Positions 35,777-43,624 of a stretch of 64,000 bases of DNA are shown one piece after another (within the stretch, counting starts at the first letter, position 1; each line of letters starts with the position of its first letter). A program made the translations under genes and the position numbers. The DNA is from Cupriavidus pampae (lineage in GTDB: Bacteria; Pseudomonadota; Gammaproteobacteria; Burkholderiales; Burkholderiaceae), in assembly GCF_914271485.1 (NCBI RefSeq), contig NZ_CAJZAG010000018.1, positions 1 through 64,000 of the forward strand, written 5' to 3'. The notes under the pieces were generated by a model. The model had not been told where the DNA came from. It ran no database searches and saw only the letters and a program-made list of their open reading frames with translations.

Positions 35777-36139
35777 TCAATCGGCATCATACGGACGGTG
35801 AGCAAGACACGGCCTTAGAATCGTGGCAGCAACGATACCGTCCTGTACCGCCCGCCGGCCGTCGAGGAGGCCGTGACGCAAGACGCCACGCGAGTGGCGG
35901 TCTACGATTATCGGTCCCGCATGGCCGGCGCCAGGGTCCGCCACCCTTACGGACTGCACTCGCGGCTCGTCCTGGGGAACTGGCGACAGGACGAGATCCG
36001 TCAATATCGGGATGGCGGCATTCTCGCCCTTGATCCGCCGTGGTCGTCGCATCTTACGCAACCACCTGAGCGTGAGGTCCGTTAGCACCATTAAGGCAAA
36101 TAGCACCGTGAGAATGAGTTCTACAGAAGTTCCCTTCAT
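35777..36139 (-). CDS. Small membrane protein, third gene of the nfeD-floA operon
   Basis: 120 residues. The ATG at 36139 is 12 bases after the floA stop, with TAAGGG as Shine-Dalgarno. One N-terminal membrane segment (VELILTVLFALMVLTDLTL) followed by a basic patch (RWLRKMRRPRRIKG), so cytoplasmic-side C-terminus is expected. The last 60 residues are low in pattern and may be out of frame if the true gene is shorter. Position suggests a partner of the flotillin/NfeD system. Confidence 0.5.
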   Translation of the reverse strand: MKGTSVELILTVLFALMVLTDLTLRWLRKMRRPRRIKGENAAIPILTDLVLSPVPQDEPRVQSVRVADPGAGHAGPIIVDRHSRGVLRHGLLDGRRAVQDGIVAATILRPCLAHRPYDAD

Positions 36140-36150
36140 GATTTCTACCC

Positions 36151-37131
36151 TTACTTTCGTTGTCCTGCCATCGGAGCGTCGCTGCCATTAGCGATCTCCT
36201 GGCGCATTGATGTGTCTGCCATCATGTTCTTCATGCGGTAGTAGTCCATGATGCCTAAGTTCCCCTTGCGAAAAGCATCGGCCATGGCGCGTGGCACATC
36301 TGCCTCTGCTTCGACCACGTGGGCACGCATTTCTTGTTCCAGAGCCACTGCCATCGCACGGCGCTCCTCGGCCTTGGCCTGCGCGATCTGCTTGTCGGCG
36401 TTAGCCTGATCGATCTGTAGCTTGGCTCCGATGTTGTCGCCCACGCCCACGTCGGCAATATCGATGGAGAGGATCTCGTAGGCGGTGCCCGCATCCAGCC
36501 CCTTGGAGAGGATGTGTTTGGAGATGTGATCGGGATTCTCGAGCACATGTTTATGGCTCACGGCCGAACCGATGGTGCTGACCATTCCTTCCCCGACGCG
36601 CGCCATGATTGTTTCCTCTCCAGCGCCCCCTACCAGCCGGTCAATATTGGTGCGAACTGTCACCCGAGATACGGCAATAAGCTGAATGCCGTCCTTTGCC
36701 ACTGCTGCGATCCTCGGCGTTTCGATGACCTTAGGGATGACCGACATCTGCACCGCTTCCAATACGTCACGGCCGGCGAGATCGATCGCCGCAGCGCGCT
36801 GAAAGGGCAGAGGGATGTTCGCCTTGTCGGCCGAGATCATTGCGTTGACGACTCGCGTGACATTGCCGCCGGCGAGGTAATGCGCCTCGAGGTCGTTGAC
36901 GGATAGTTCGATGCCGGCCTTCACCGCACTGATGCGCGCAATCACGATGGTGGCTGGTGGAACCCGCCGCAAGCGCATGGCGACGAGGGTAAAGAGTCCC
37001 ACATAGGCCCCCGAGGCCCAGGCCGAGATCCAGAGAGAAACGGGCACGAGATAAAGAATGATGGCGAGCGCGGCGAGTACTGCGATTAGCACTCCAATAC
37101 TTCCCGCGAATCCGAAGAAAAGTTGGTTCAT
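36151..37131 (-). CDS. floA: Flotillin-like protein FloA (SPFH family)
   Basis: 326 residues, the normal FloA length. N-terminal hairpin membrane anchor (GSIGVLIAVLAALAIILYLV and the following segment), then the SPFH domain with LVAMRLRRVPPATIVIARIS, and a C-terminal coiled coil (AKAEERRAMAVALEQEMRA). FloA organises membrane microdomains and works with an NfeD partner. ATG 37131 is preferred over 37137 because AGAGGG lies 7 bases upstream. It follows nfeD by 2 bases. Confidence 0.93.
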   Translation of the reverse strand: MNQLFFGFAGSIGVLIAVLAALAIILYLVPVSLWISAWASGAYVGLFTLVAMRLRRVPPATIVIARISAVKAGIELSVNDLEAHYLAGGNVTRVVNAMISADKANIPLPFQRAAAIDLAGRDVLEAVQMSVIPKVIETPRIAAVAKDGIQLIAVSRVTVRTNIDRLVGGAGEETIMARVGEGMVSTIGSAVSHKHVLENPDHISKHILSKGLDAGTAYEILSIDIADVGVGDNIGAKLQIDQANADKQIAQAKAEERRAMAVALEQEMRAHVVEAEADVPRAMADAFRKGNLGIMDYYRMKNMMADTSMRQEIANGSDAPMAGQRK

Positions 37132-37133
37132 GA

Positions 37134-38525
37134 TCATTCCCTCTGGTGAGTATGCGGAACGCCACCCGGCATCCGCCGCACAACGATTCGATTGCCGTCG
37201 ACGTGTGTCACCTCGATAGGCGTACCGGGTTCGATCAGCACTCCGTCGGAAACGACGTCGACGCGTTCGCCATCGATTTCGGCTATGCCCGCCGGGCGAA
37301 GTACCGAAGAAGCTCGGCCGTGTTTGCCCAACCAGTGCAGATCGGATGCCGGCGTGGATCCGTGCGTGGGACCAGATCCCAGATTTGCATTCAGAATCAT
37401 TCGGCGAGCGAACGGCAGACGCGGCATAAATCTCATCAGAGCCACGGCACTCACCACAGCGATCAGCAAGGCAATGACAACCCGCCATGCGGTCGCAAGG
37501 ACAACCGCACTGGTATCACCGGCGCCGATCATGCTTAGGACCAACGCCCCCAACATGGCCGCGGCGCCAAGCGCCCCGATCACGCCGAATCCAGGGATGA
37601 CAAGAATCTCCAGCGCGAGCAGTACCACTCCGACGCCCGCCAGAAGCAACTCTTCCCACCCGGCTAGCTGCACAAGCCAGTGGCCCCAAAAGAACAGTGC
37701 GAGGCTGCCAATCCCGAAGGCACCAGCGATGCCCAATCCGGGAGTACGCAATTCGATCACAATGCCCAGCATTCCAAGGCCGATTAGCAATGAGCTCACC
37801 AATGGATTAGTCAGAAAGCGGACCAGTTGCTCTGCCCAGTGGGGCGACGCGTGGCGAACTTCTGCAGTCTGAAGTCCCAACTGAAGGAGTACGCCTTCGA
37901 GCGTTTCGGCGCGGAAATCAGCGACTTTGTGTTGGAGGGCTTCATCGGTGGTAAGGGTCAGTAGCTTGCCCTTTTCCACTATGCCGGGGACACCTATGTC
38001 ACTGTCAACCATGGCCTCAGCCAGGAGTGGTGGGCGTTTTCTGGCTTCCGCGGTGGCGCGGAATTCCTTGCGGACGTATGACACTGTCTTTTCGTTCGCG
38101 GGTTGAGCTTCAGCACCCGGCGCGCCCGAAAGTACTGGCGCGGCTGCGCCGATCGTGCTGCCCGTAGCCATCACTAGCGTCTCGGCAGAGAGTCCGATCA
38201 GAGCACCGGCGGAGATGGCGCGCTTGTTGACGAATGCCACCGTTCGCACCTCGGCGTTCAATAGGGCGTCGCGTATTTGTACGCCGGCATCTACCCGTCC
38301 ACCGAAGGTATCGATGTCTAAGATTACCGCTGCGGCGCCTGCCTGGGTGGCTTCCGCGAGAATGCGCTTCACGAAGGGCGCTAGCCCGAGGTCAATCACC
38401 CCCTCGATTTTCACCACATAGACAATCGGCCGTTGAGGCTCAGGCTGCGCGGCGGTGAACGGTACCAATAGTCCCAGAGCAACAAGGGAGAGGCTCGCTA
38501 ACCAGATTGATATGCATCTACGCAT
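37134..38525 (-). CDS. nfeD: NfeD membrane-bound serine protease (ClpP-like domain)
   Basis: 463 residues. Signal peptide to about residue 26, then a ClpP/crotonase-like protease domain with S105 in KRAISAGALIGLSAE, four to five membrane segments (about 235-365) and a C-terminal OB-fold NfeD domain (GIAEIDGERVDVVSDG, IEVTHVDGNRIVVRR). This is the long NfeD form, related to the archaeal stomatin-cleaving 1510-N protease. Directly upstream of floA; the two act together. Confidence 0.92.
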   Translation of the reverse strand: MRRCISIWLASLSLVALGLLVPFTAAQPEPQRPIVYVVKIEGVIDLGLAPFVKRILAEATQAGAAAVILDIDTFGGRVDAGVQIRDALLNAEVRTVAFVNKRAISAGALIGLSAETLVMATGSTIGAAAPVLSGAPGAEAQPANEKTVSYVRKEFRATAEARKRPPLLAEAMVDSDIGVPGIVEKGKLLTLTTDEALQHKVADFRAETLEGVLLQLGLQTAEVRHASPHWAEQLVRFLTNPLVSSLLIGLGMLGIVIELRTPGLGIAGAFGIGSLALFFWGHWLVQLAGWEELLLAGVGVVLLALEILVIPGFGVIGALGAAAMLGALVLSMIGAGDTSAVVLATAWRVVIALLIAVVSAVALMRFMPRLPFARRMILNANLGSGPTHGSTPASDLHWLGKHGRASSVLRPAGIAEIDGERVDVVSDGVLIEPGTPIEVTHVDGNRIVVRRMPGGVPHTHQRE

Positions 38526-39253
38526 GGCATTTCAGCAAGCTTTGACGCCCCTCTTTCCCTGCGGAAGATCGCCGAACCGCAGCAGATCCTTGACGGAAAA
38601 AAAGCGACCGCTGACGAGGCCTATGTTTGGCCGCTTTGAGCGCACATGCCGTCCGGGGCAGAGCGAGTCCCGTAGCCTTACTAGGAGGGCCAGCTCGCGG
38701 TAAGTTCTCTGCATGCGTAGATCGACACGCTGCTACGGGGCTTACCGCATGCTGGGGTATAGCCCTGGTCATGGCTGCTCCTGTGTTGATCCACGGTGTG
38801 AGGGCACGCACGCGTTCAGTAGCGTCCCCGCCGACGTCCACTAGTGAAAGATGAGCGGCGGTAGAGGGTCCGCGCGCGCAGCCCAGTTAAGCGAAGGATG
38901 ACGCCAAACAACAGGAAAGTCGGTACGCTGGCCGACAACTGGTCGGAATCGACAAGAGAGCGGGAGAAAGCCGGGCAACCTGTTGGTCTCGATCCCTACC
39001 GGGCTAGCGGGAACTGAAGAAGAATCCGTACAGCGAGACCGTATCGTCGGTCGAAACGGGTGCGCAAATGGGTCCTGATCGCGAGGATCACTAGGCCGTC
39101 CAACGTCACAGTGCCAGACTGCACGCCGGGCTCTGGTTGGCCGCCGCGCAAATAAACACGGGACGCGGCGAACTAGAAGCAATATCGAGAAATTCTATAG
39201 TCTCGCCAGATTGGAAATCCTCGAATTGCCGACACTTCTCGTTGAGGAGGTGA
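38526..39253. other. Intergenic, no gene seen
   Basis: 728 bases upstream of nfeD. No frame has convincing protein sequence; the long minus-strand frame at 38841-39182 is Arg/Pro/Ser-rich noise. Presumably contains the nfeD-floA promoter near 38540-38650. Confidence 0.4.
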
Positions 39254-39433
39254 TCACCAAAGAAGCGGGCCACAGAGATAAGATTCGGCAGTGTGCCCAT
39301 ACGCGGTAGCAACATCGCGGCAATCGCGACGACTGTCGCTCTCAGCCAGCAAGATCACGGCTACGATCAAGACCAACACGACGAACACAACTGCGGCGAC
39401 GCGGCCGCTCGATAGCAGATGGTCAATAGTCAT
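39254..39433 (-). CDS. Very small single-pass membrane protein (first of a pair)
   Basis: 59 residues, too short for usual gene calling. Reads MTIDHLLSSGRVAAVVFVVL, continuing into VLIVAVILLAESDSRRDCRD: one strong membrane helix (about 12-30) followed by a short charged tail with two cysteines. It shares design and the start context GCCTGAGCCATG with the gene at 39637-39813 (GCCTAAGCCATG). No known family. Confidence 0.5.
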   Translation of the reverse strand: MTIDHLLSSGRVAAVVFVVLVLIVAVILLAESDSRRDCRDVATAYGHTAESYLCGPLLW

Positions 39434-39609
39434 GGCTCAGGCGTTGAGAGGTTATAGAACGCGGTGCTGTGGACGTCGAGACTGATGCATCGACTCCCGG
39501 GAGCCCGCGAGTGTGGCCGACGTTGTAATCCACGGCGGCAAGGCGTGCCGCCGCGACCATGGGCCTACCAGGCGACTACTACAAATCCACGTCCATCGGA
39601 CGCGATCAA

Positions 39610-39635
39610 AAAAGCCCAAGAAATCCGGGGCTTTT
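39610..39635 (-). terminator. Terminator of the 58-residue membrane protein gene
   Basis: AAAAGCCC (39610-39617) pairs with GGGCTTTT (39628-39635). On the minus strand it ends in TTTTTTGATC. The stem starts one base after the stop codon of the small gene. It could act in both directions. Confidence 0.75.
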
Positions 39636-39636
39636 C

Positions 39637-39813
39637 TCATCGTACGGCACACGCATTGATCCAGCCTTTATCGACACGCTCTTTGCATATTTCAGCGCGC
39701 CGCAACTCGTTCACATTGCGGTCGCGAATGTAGGCGACAGCGAGCAGTGCCAGCAGAATCGCGACCAAAATCGGCGCGCTAACTCGACGATAGAGGAATG
39801 CGATGAGTTTCAT
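39637..39813 (-). CDS. Very small single-pass membrane protein (second of a pair)
   Basis: 58 residues: MKLIAFLYRRVSAPILVAIL, then LALLAVAYIRDRNVNELRRA and a tail with two cysteines (AEICKERVDKGWINACAVR). One membrane helix after a basic N-terminus. The stop codon is followed within two bases by a minus-strand terminator (39610-39635), which strongly supports a real short gene. The gene at 39254 is a similar type in the same orientation. Confidence 0.6.
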   Translation of the reverse strand: MKLIAFLYRRVSAPILVAILLALLAVAYIRDRNVNELRRAEICKERVDKGWINACAVR

Positions 39814-40157
39814 GGCTTAGGCCCGCATGAGTTGCACATCAATGATAGGACACGGTGCGGGTGCGGGAATCGGAGAGAAGCCCGGACGCGGAAGCATCGT
39901 TGGGAACCGGATCACCACGCCGCGGACGATGCCAAGACGCGTAACGCGTGTGCGTATTCCATTTGGCGTCCCATGTCCTCTCGCTCTATCTTGTCGAGCC
40001 GCAGAACTTGGACGCCCACCACCACTGCGCGGGCTGCTGGCCTGACTGCCAGGCACGCGCAATGGCCAGACTACGGGCAAGCGCGTCCACTGGCAGGCCG
40101 ACAGCGTTATACGAAAGCTCGTCGAAGCTGGCATGCTTTCCAACCATTCTGGATCCC
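39814..40157. other. Intergenic, no gene seen
   Basis: 344 bases upstream of the small membrane protein gene and just downstream of the candidate Fur-controlled RNA. An open minus-strand frame here contains a GIRTRVTRL-like string, which is a known kind of spurious reading, and is not a gene. Confidence 0.4.
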
Positions 40158-40158
40158 T

Positions 40159-40281
40159 AAAAAAACCCCGGTCTGCGCCGGGGTACGGGAAGAATGGCTA
40201 GGATTTCGTCCGGTTTACATCGCCGCGCGAGAGGGATGGCGGCATCAGGAACCCGCGCTAGCTAAGGTGGTCCCGCCGATG
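40159..40281 (-). ncRNA. Candidate Fur-regulated small RNA (RyhB/PrrF/NrrF analogue)
   Basis: A promoter with a Fur-box-like spacer (40288-40316) would start a transcript near 40281. It ends at a strong terminator, CCCCGG/CCGGGG (40183-40166 on the minus strand) plus seven Ts. The predicted RNA is about 120 nt, has no convincing ORF, and contains GCGCGGG...CTCGCGC pairing around a C-rich single-stranded stretch (CCGCCATCCCTCTC) able to pair with Shine-Dalgarno sequences. That is the layout of iron-responsive sRNAs. Inferred from sequence only; no family match was run. Confidence 0.5.
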
Positions 40282-40287
40282 AGTATT

Positions 40288-40316
40288 ATTTAACATAATG
40301 ATCATTATCATCCCAA
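40288..40316 (-). promoter_or_regulatory. Promoter with Fur-box-like spacer
   Basis: On the minus strand: TTGGGA (-35, 40316-40311), a 17-bp spacer, and TTAAAT (-10, 40293-40288). The spacer includes TGATAATGATCATTATG, holding a perfect 14-bp palindrome ATAATGATCATTAT and closely resembling the Fur consensus GATAATGATAATCATTATC. Fur bound there would block RNA polymerase. Confidence 0.55.
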
Positions 40317-40326
40317 ATGTGTGTTA

Positions 40327-40385
40327 CGGCCAAACCAGAATGTCCGCTTTGGGGGTGCGGATAGTTTCTTGGACTGGTTCAGGTG
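40327..40385 (+). mobile_element. Degenerate end of the IS3-type element seen at 62128
   Basis: GGCCAAACCAGAATGTCCGC then TTTGGGGGTGCGGATAGTTT and CTTGGA match the sequence at 62136-62185 with scattered differences. At 62 kb the same stretch lies directly beyond the 3' end of an IS3-family transposase remnant. So an element of this type once inserted here and only its end is left. Confidence 0.5.
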
Positions 40386-40529
40386 GGTAACCTATTGTGC
40401 TTATCGATGCCCCAGCTTCCAGACGGCACTGGCCGGAGGCCTACCGCAAAGGATGCCCGACGTCTGCCGTGTCAACACTAGGCCGCCCCTTCGTCGAATT
40501 GCGAAGTCAGTTCCGGAAGTCAAAAAAAC

Positions 40530-40564
40530 TTGACATCTACTATAATGTCAATGATTGTTGACAT
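40530..40564. promoter_or_regulatory. Putative HipB operator, TTGACAT-N8-ATGTCAA plus a third half-site
   Basis: TTGACAT (40530-40536), eight bases, ATGTCAA (40545-40551) form a perfect dyad. TTGACAT recurs at 40558-40564. The E. coli HipB operator has the same geometry (TATCC-N8-GGATA). TATAAT lies inside the spacer/right arm (40541-40546) and may be the -10 box, so HipB binding would occlude the promoter. Confidence 0.6.
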
Positions 40565-40600
40565 CGGGTTTGCTGAATCCAACCCGGTTAAGGGGGTCAA

Positions 40601-41080
40601 ATGGACCATCGACGAGAGCTACACGAAAAAGCGGACGCAATGCGCCGCAAACTCGGGGAAGCCTTGCGCTCCGCGCGCGAGCGACAAGGTAGCAAGCAAT
40701 CCGACGTTGCCCAGAAAGTGGGCGTGTCTCGCGCAACCGTCATTGCAATCGAGAGCGGCCAAAGCGTCTCGACGTTGAATCTGCTCCTGATGGCGGCTGC
40801 GGTCGGCGTAAACCTTAACCCTCAATCAGACCCGGCGATCGTCACGCCAACACGTCGCCCCCTGCTCAGGGAAATGATGCGAGCGGAGCGGGAGCGCCAG
40901 GCAATGCTCCAGGCGAAATTACCCAGCCGGCAGCGCGTGGGATCGGTGTCCTTTACCGCCCCAGTTTCCTACCCGGAAAGCAACGTAAGGCGTCGCCCCA
41001 CGCTCAGGGAAATGATGCGAGCGGAGCGGGAGCGCCAGGCAATGCTCCAGACGAATCTCTTGCACAAAGTATCTCAATGA
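40601..41080 (+). CDS. hipB: HipB-type antitoxin, XRE family, with duplicated C-terminal tail
   Basis: 159 residues. HTH of XRE type at about 14-70: LGEALRSARERQGSKQSDVA, VSRATVIAIESGQSVSTLNL. The C-terminal half carries two copies of LREMMRAERERQAMLQ, 46 residues apart, a feature not seen in classic 88-residue HipB. It starts at ATG 40601 after AAGGGGG. Its stop overlaps the hipA start by 4 bases (ATGA), so the two are coupled. It should repress the operon and block the kinase. Confidence 0.88.
   Translation: MDHRRELHEKADAMRRKLGEALRSARERQGSKQSDVAQKVGVSRATVIAIESGQSVSTLNLLLMAAAVGVNLNPQSDPAIVTPTRRPLLREMMRAERERQAMLQAKLPSRQRVGSVSFTAPVSYPESNVRRRPTLREMMRAERERQAMLQTNLLHKVSQ
40853..41058 (+). repeat. 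In-frame 138-bp-offset duplication inside hipB
   Basis: About 67 bp starting CGTCGCCCC at 40853 recurs at 40991 with only a few mismatches, exactly 138 bp later (46 codons). Near-identity at the DNA level, including synonymous positions, points to a recent or gene-conversion-maintained duplication rather than two convergent helices. Confidence 0.8.
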
Positions 41081-42300
41081 GTAGCGAACTCGAGGTTTTT
41101 GTTTCGGACTATCCTGTCGGCTTGCTCAGTGAAGACATTGAGACAGGCCTGATTGATTTCCGTTACCTTCCGGATGTCCCGGACCAAATGGCAGTCTCGC
41201 TACTGATGCCGCCGAGCGCGCCAGCAGAAGAGTATCTTGGTTACAACGGGGTGCCCCCACCCTTTCAGGTATCCCTGCCCGAAGGCATCGTGCTGGAAGC
41301 CATTAGGACCCGCTTCGCCAAGCATATCGACGTTGATAACGATATGTCACTGCTCCGTCTTGTCGGTCGTCACACCATCGGCCGCACTACGTTCGGCGGC
41401 CCGCTGGACCTAGACGCCACACTTCAACAAAACATTCTAGATGCCGCCAGAACTGAGGGTGCGGCACAGCGGCTGATCGAAATTCTGAAGACATCTCCGG
41501 AGATGTTTGGCGTGTCTGGCGTCATGCCCAAGATGTCGACATTCCAGACGGAAAAGACTCGCCCCGGGACTGTCGCCGCGCACGGCTCCATCGTTAAATT
41601 CGACTCGCCCCATTATGTTGGCGCGAGTTTGGTTGAGTATGCATGCTTGAAAGCATGCTCGGCAGCGGGACTAGACGTTCCTGCGATTGAATTAAGCCCC
41701 GATCGCACGTCGCTGACAATGAGCCGATTTGATATCGCCCCTGACGGATCACGTCGCGGATTCGAAGATGCATGTGCGCTGTCGGGCTTGTTTCGTAGTG
41801 GGAAATATAACGGATCGATTGAACACCTGTTTGAGATGATCCGCTTCTTCGTACATCCAGACGACCAGGCGACAGATCGCCTGGCCATGCTGAAACTGGT
41901 CATGATGAACGACGCACTACGCAACGGCGATGCACATCTAAAAAACTTTGGTTTGGTCTATGACGATGTCATGCGCCCGCGGCTCTCCCCCGTGTACGAC
42001 GTACTCACCACCCAGGTATGGTTTCCCCAAGAGGTGCCCGCGCTGGCGATGCAAAAGACCGACCCGAGGGGTACGGAAAAATGGCTGGATCAGCTTGATC
42101 TGGAGCGCCTCGCCTCTCTCAGTCATTGCCACGATGTTGACGTCGTTCAAATGCAAGCACAGTGTCGCGAGATCGCATTGCAGAGCATGGCGACGACCTT
42201 GGATGAGTGCCCAAAATGCCCGCCGCGCAAAGCGCTTGAGCACGCCTTGAAGATCATCGAGGGGGCGCTGCCTGTGCCATCAGCATCTGCTAAAAAATAG
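41077..42300 (+). CDS. hipA: HipA-family serine/threonine kinase toxin
   Basis: 407 residues (E. coli HipA is 440). N-terminal subdomain, then GVSGVMPKMST holding the P-loop serine that HipA autophosphorylates, GSIVKFDS with the ATP-binding Lys, and the catalytic NGDAHLKNFG (D285) followed by SPVYDVLT (metal-binding Asp). HipA phosphorylates glutamyl-tRNA synthetase and causes growth arrest and persistence. Coupled to hipB. All active-site residues appear intact, so it should be a live toxin. Confidence 0.92.
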   Translation: MSSELEVFVSDYPVGLLSEDIETGLIDFRYLPDVPDQMAVSLLMPPSAPAEEYLGYNGVPPPFQVSLPEGIVLEAIRTRFAKHIDVDNDMSLLRLVGRHTIGRTTFGGPLDLDATLQQNILDAARTEGAAQRLIEILKTSPEMFGVSGVMPKMSTFQTEKTRPGTVAAHGSIVKFDSPHYVGASLVEYACLKACSAAGLDVPAIELSPDRTSLTMSRFDIAPDGSRRGFEDACALSGLFRSGKYNGSIEHLFEMIRFFVHPDDQATDRLAMLKLVMMNDALRNGDAHLKNFGLVYDDVMRPRLSPVYDVLTTQVWFPQEVPALAMQKTDPRGTEKWLDQLDLERLASLSHCHDVDVVQMQAQCREIALQSMATTLDECPKCPPRKALEHALKIIEGALPVPSASAKK

Positions 42301-42774
42301 TTGAAATATAATGGTTTAAGCGACGGTGTTGCTTCGACTCCTAGCTCAATAAAAGCGTCACTTCGACTCATCCCGTATTAAATCTAACGCTTTGCGTCAC
42401 CGCAGGCCTTGCCGGAATTTCAGCGGCTTGATCAGCAAGAGTGCAGTTTCGTCGAAGGGCGCGGCTACATCGCTGATACCCGTTAGCGGCAGGGCCGCGC
42501 TCTTTCGGCAAGATCGTCGCATGCATGCCGCTATCAGTGGCCGCTCTCGGGCGGTACGTCAGGCACCAGCCGGCCACAAACAGCCAGTGTAGGAAAGGAC
42601 GGCGATGGCCGTTCAGGGGGCGGAGGCGGTCGCCTGATGCGGCGCGACCGTCGACGATCGGCCACTATCCGTCGTTCACTAATAGAAGCCCAACGATCAG
42701 AATGCGCCGGACTTCAAACCGGTCAGCATCCATCGCGCCACCGACAGTTGAATTAGATAGATGTCCCGCAGAGA
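42301..42774. other. Intergenic, no gene seen
   Basis: 474 bases between hipA and the convergent IclR gene. No recognisable coding frame or terminator with T tract. Confidence 0.4.
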
Positions 42775-43530
42775 TCAGGGATGCCAGGTCGTAGGCCGAA
42801 CAGTCTGATCGCGAGAGCCAGAGATGGCATAGGACACCTCTTTGCCGGCGGACAGCATCAGATCCACGTGCATCGCCAGCTTTTCGCGCGTCAGCCGACT
42901 GATTGGGCCGGATATGCAAAGCGCGCCGGCCAATGTCCAGTTGATCCCGAAGACCGGCACGGCGAGGCTGGATACCTCGGGTTCGCGTTCGCCCATCGAG
43001 ATGTAGAAGCCATCTTTGCGAATCGCCTCGTAGGGCGCGCCGGCTTCGCCTGCGAAGGCGCGTAGGACCCTTCCAGGCGCGCCGGAGAGAGACAGCCTTT
43101 CTCCCACCCGAACGTGGTGCCGCACCGCGCCCGGTCCTTCCACGCGCACGAGACACGCTCGCGTGTCTCCCTCGCGGACATAGAAGGCCGCGCTTTCGCG
43201 TGTCTCGTCGCTGACGCGCCTCAGCACGGGTTCCACCGTTTCGTTGACGCGAAACGCAGCCTGATAGCGCGCGCCGAGCCATCCCGCCGCCGCGCCGAGC
43301 CGCCATTGGCCGTCTTCACGCTGGACGAGGTACTCGCTCCGCGCGAGCGTTCGCGCCGTCCGTAACACCGTGGATTTCCCCATCCCGACCCGGCGGCTCA
43401 ACTCCGACAGGGTCAGCGAGGTGTCGTCTGCAGAGAAGGCCTCGAGAATCTGCAGCGCTCGCGTGACGGCAATGATGGTGTCTTTATCCGCACGTTCAAT
43501 CTCCGATGCGGCTTCCACGTTCCGTTTCAT
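42775..43530 (-). CDS. IclR-family regulator
   Basis: 251 residues from the ATG at 43530 (MKRNVEAASEIERADKD); 13 extra codons upstream are possible. Winged helix with LTLSELSRRVGMGKSTVLRT, then the GAF-like effector domain from about residue 90 (ESAAFYVREGDTRACLVRVE, GINWTLAGALCISGP). IclR proteins sense aromatic or carboxylic acids. Divergent from the Bug-aldolase-dehydrogenase-cyclase-Bug operon, which it probably controls. Confidence 0.9.
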   Translation of the reverse strand: MKRNVEAASEIERADKDTIIAVTRALQILEAFSADDTSLTLSELSRRVGMGKSTVLRTARTLARSEYLVQREDGQWRLGAAAGWLGARYQAAFRVNETVEPVLRRVSDETRESAAFYVREGDTRACLVRVEGPGAVRHHVRVGERLSLSGAPGRVLRAFAGEAGAPYEAIRKDGFYISMGEREPEVSSLAVPVFGINWTLAGALCISGPISRLTREKLAMHVDLMLSAGKEVSYAISGSRDQTVRPTTWHP

Positions 43531-43537
43531 GGCACAT

Positions 43538-43574
43538 GTTCCGTTATGGACAACGCGATTGTATAGCACGGAAC
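43538..43574. promoter_or_regulatory. Putative IclR operator, GTTCCGT-N23-ACGGAAC
   Basis: GTTCCGT (43538-43544) and ACGGAAC (43568-43574) are perfect 7-bp inverted repeats in the 94-base gap between the IclR gene and the Bug gene. The wide spacing (about three helical turns centre to centre) suits an IclR dimer of dimers. Confidence 0.45.
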
Positions 43575-43624
43575 GAAATTCTATAGTCCTGCCACAAATA
43601 CAAGCATTTCGATTGGAGACATCC

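Noticed and set aside
38841..39182. 113-codon minus-strand frame
   Set aside because: Arg/Pro/Ser-rich sequence with no start signal, and it lies over sequence without coding bias.
39817..40143. Minus-strand frame containing NGIRTRVTRL
   Set aside because: Strings of this kind are familiar as readings antisense to tRNA-like sequence. I looked for a tRNA here on both strands and found no acceptor pairing or T-arm, so neither a gene nor a tRNA is called.
42301..42774. Possible gene between hipA and the IclR gene
   Set aside because: All frames are short, Arg-rich and without family patterns; nothing supportable.
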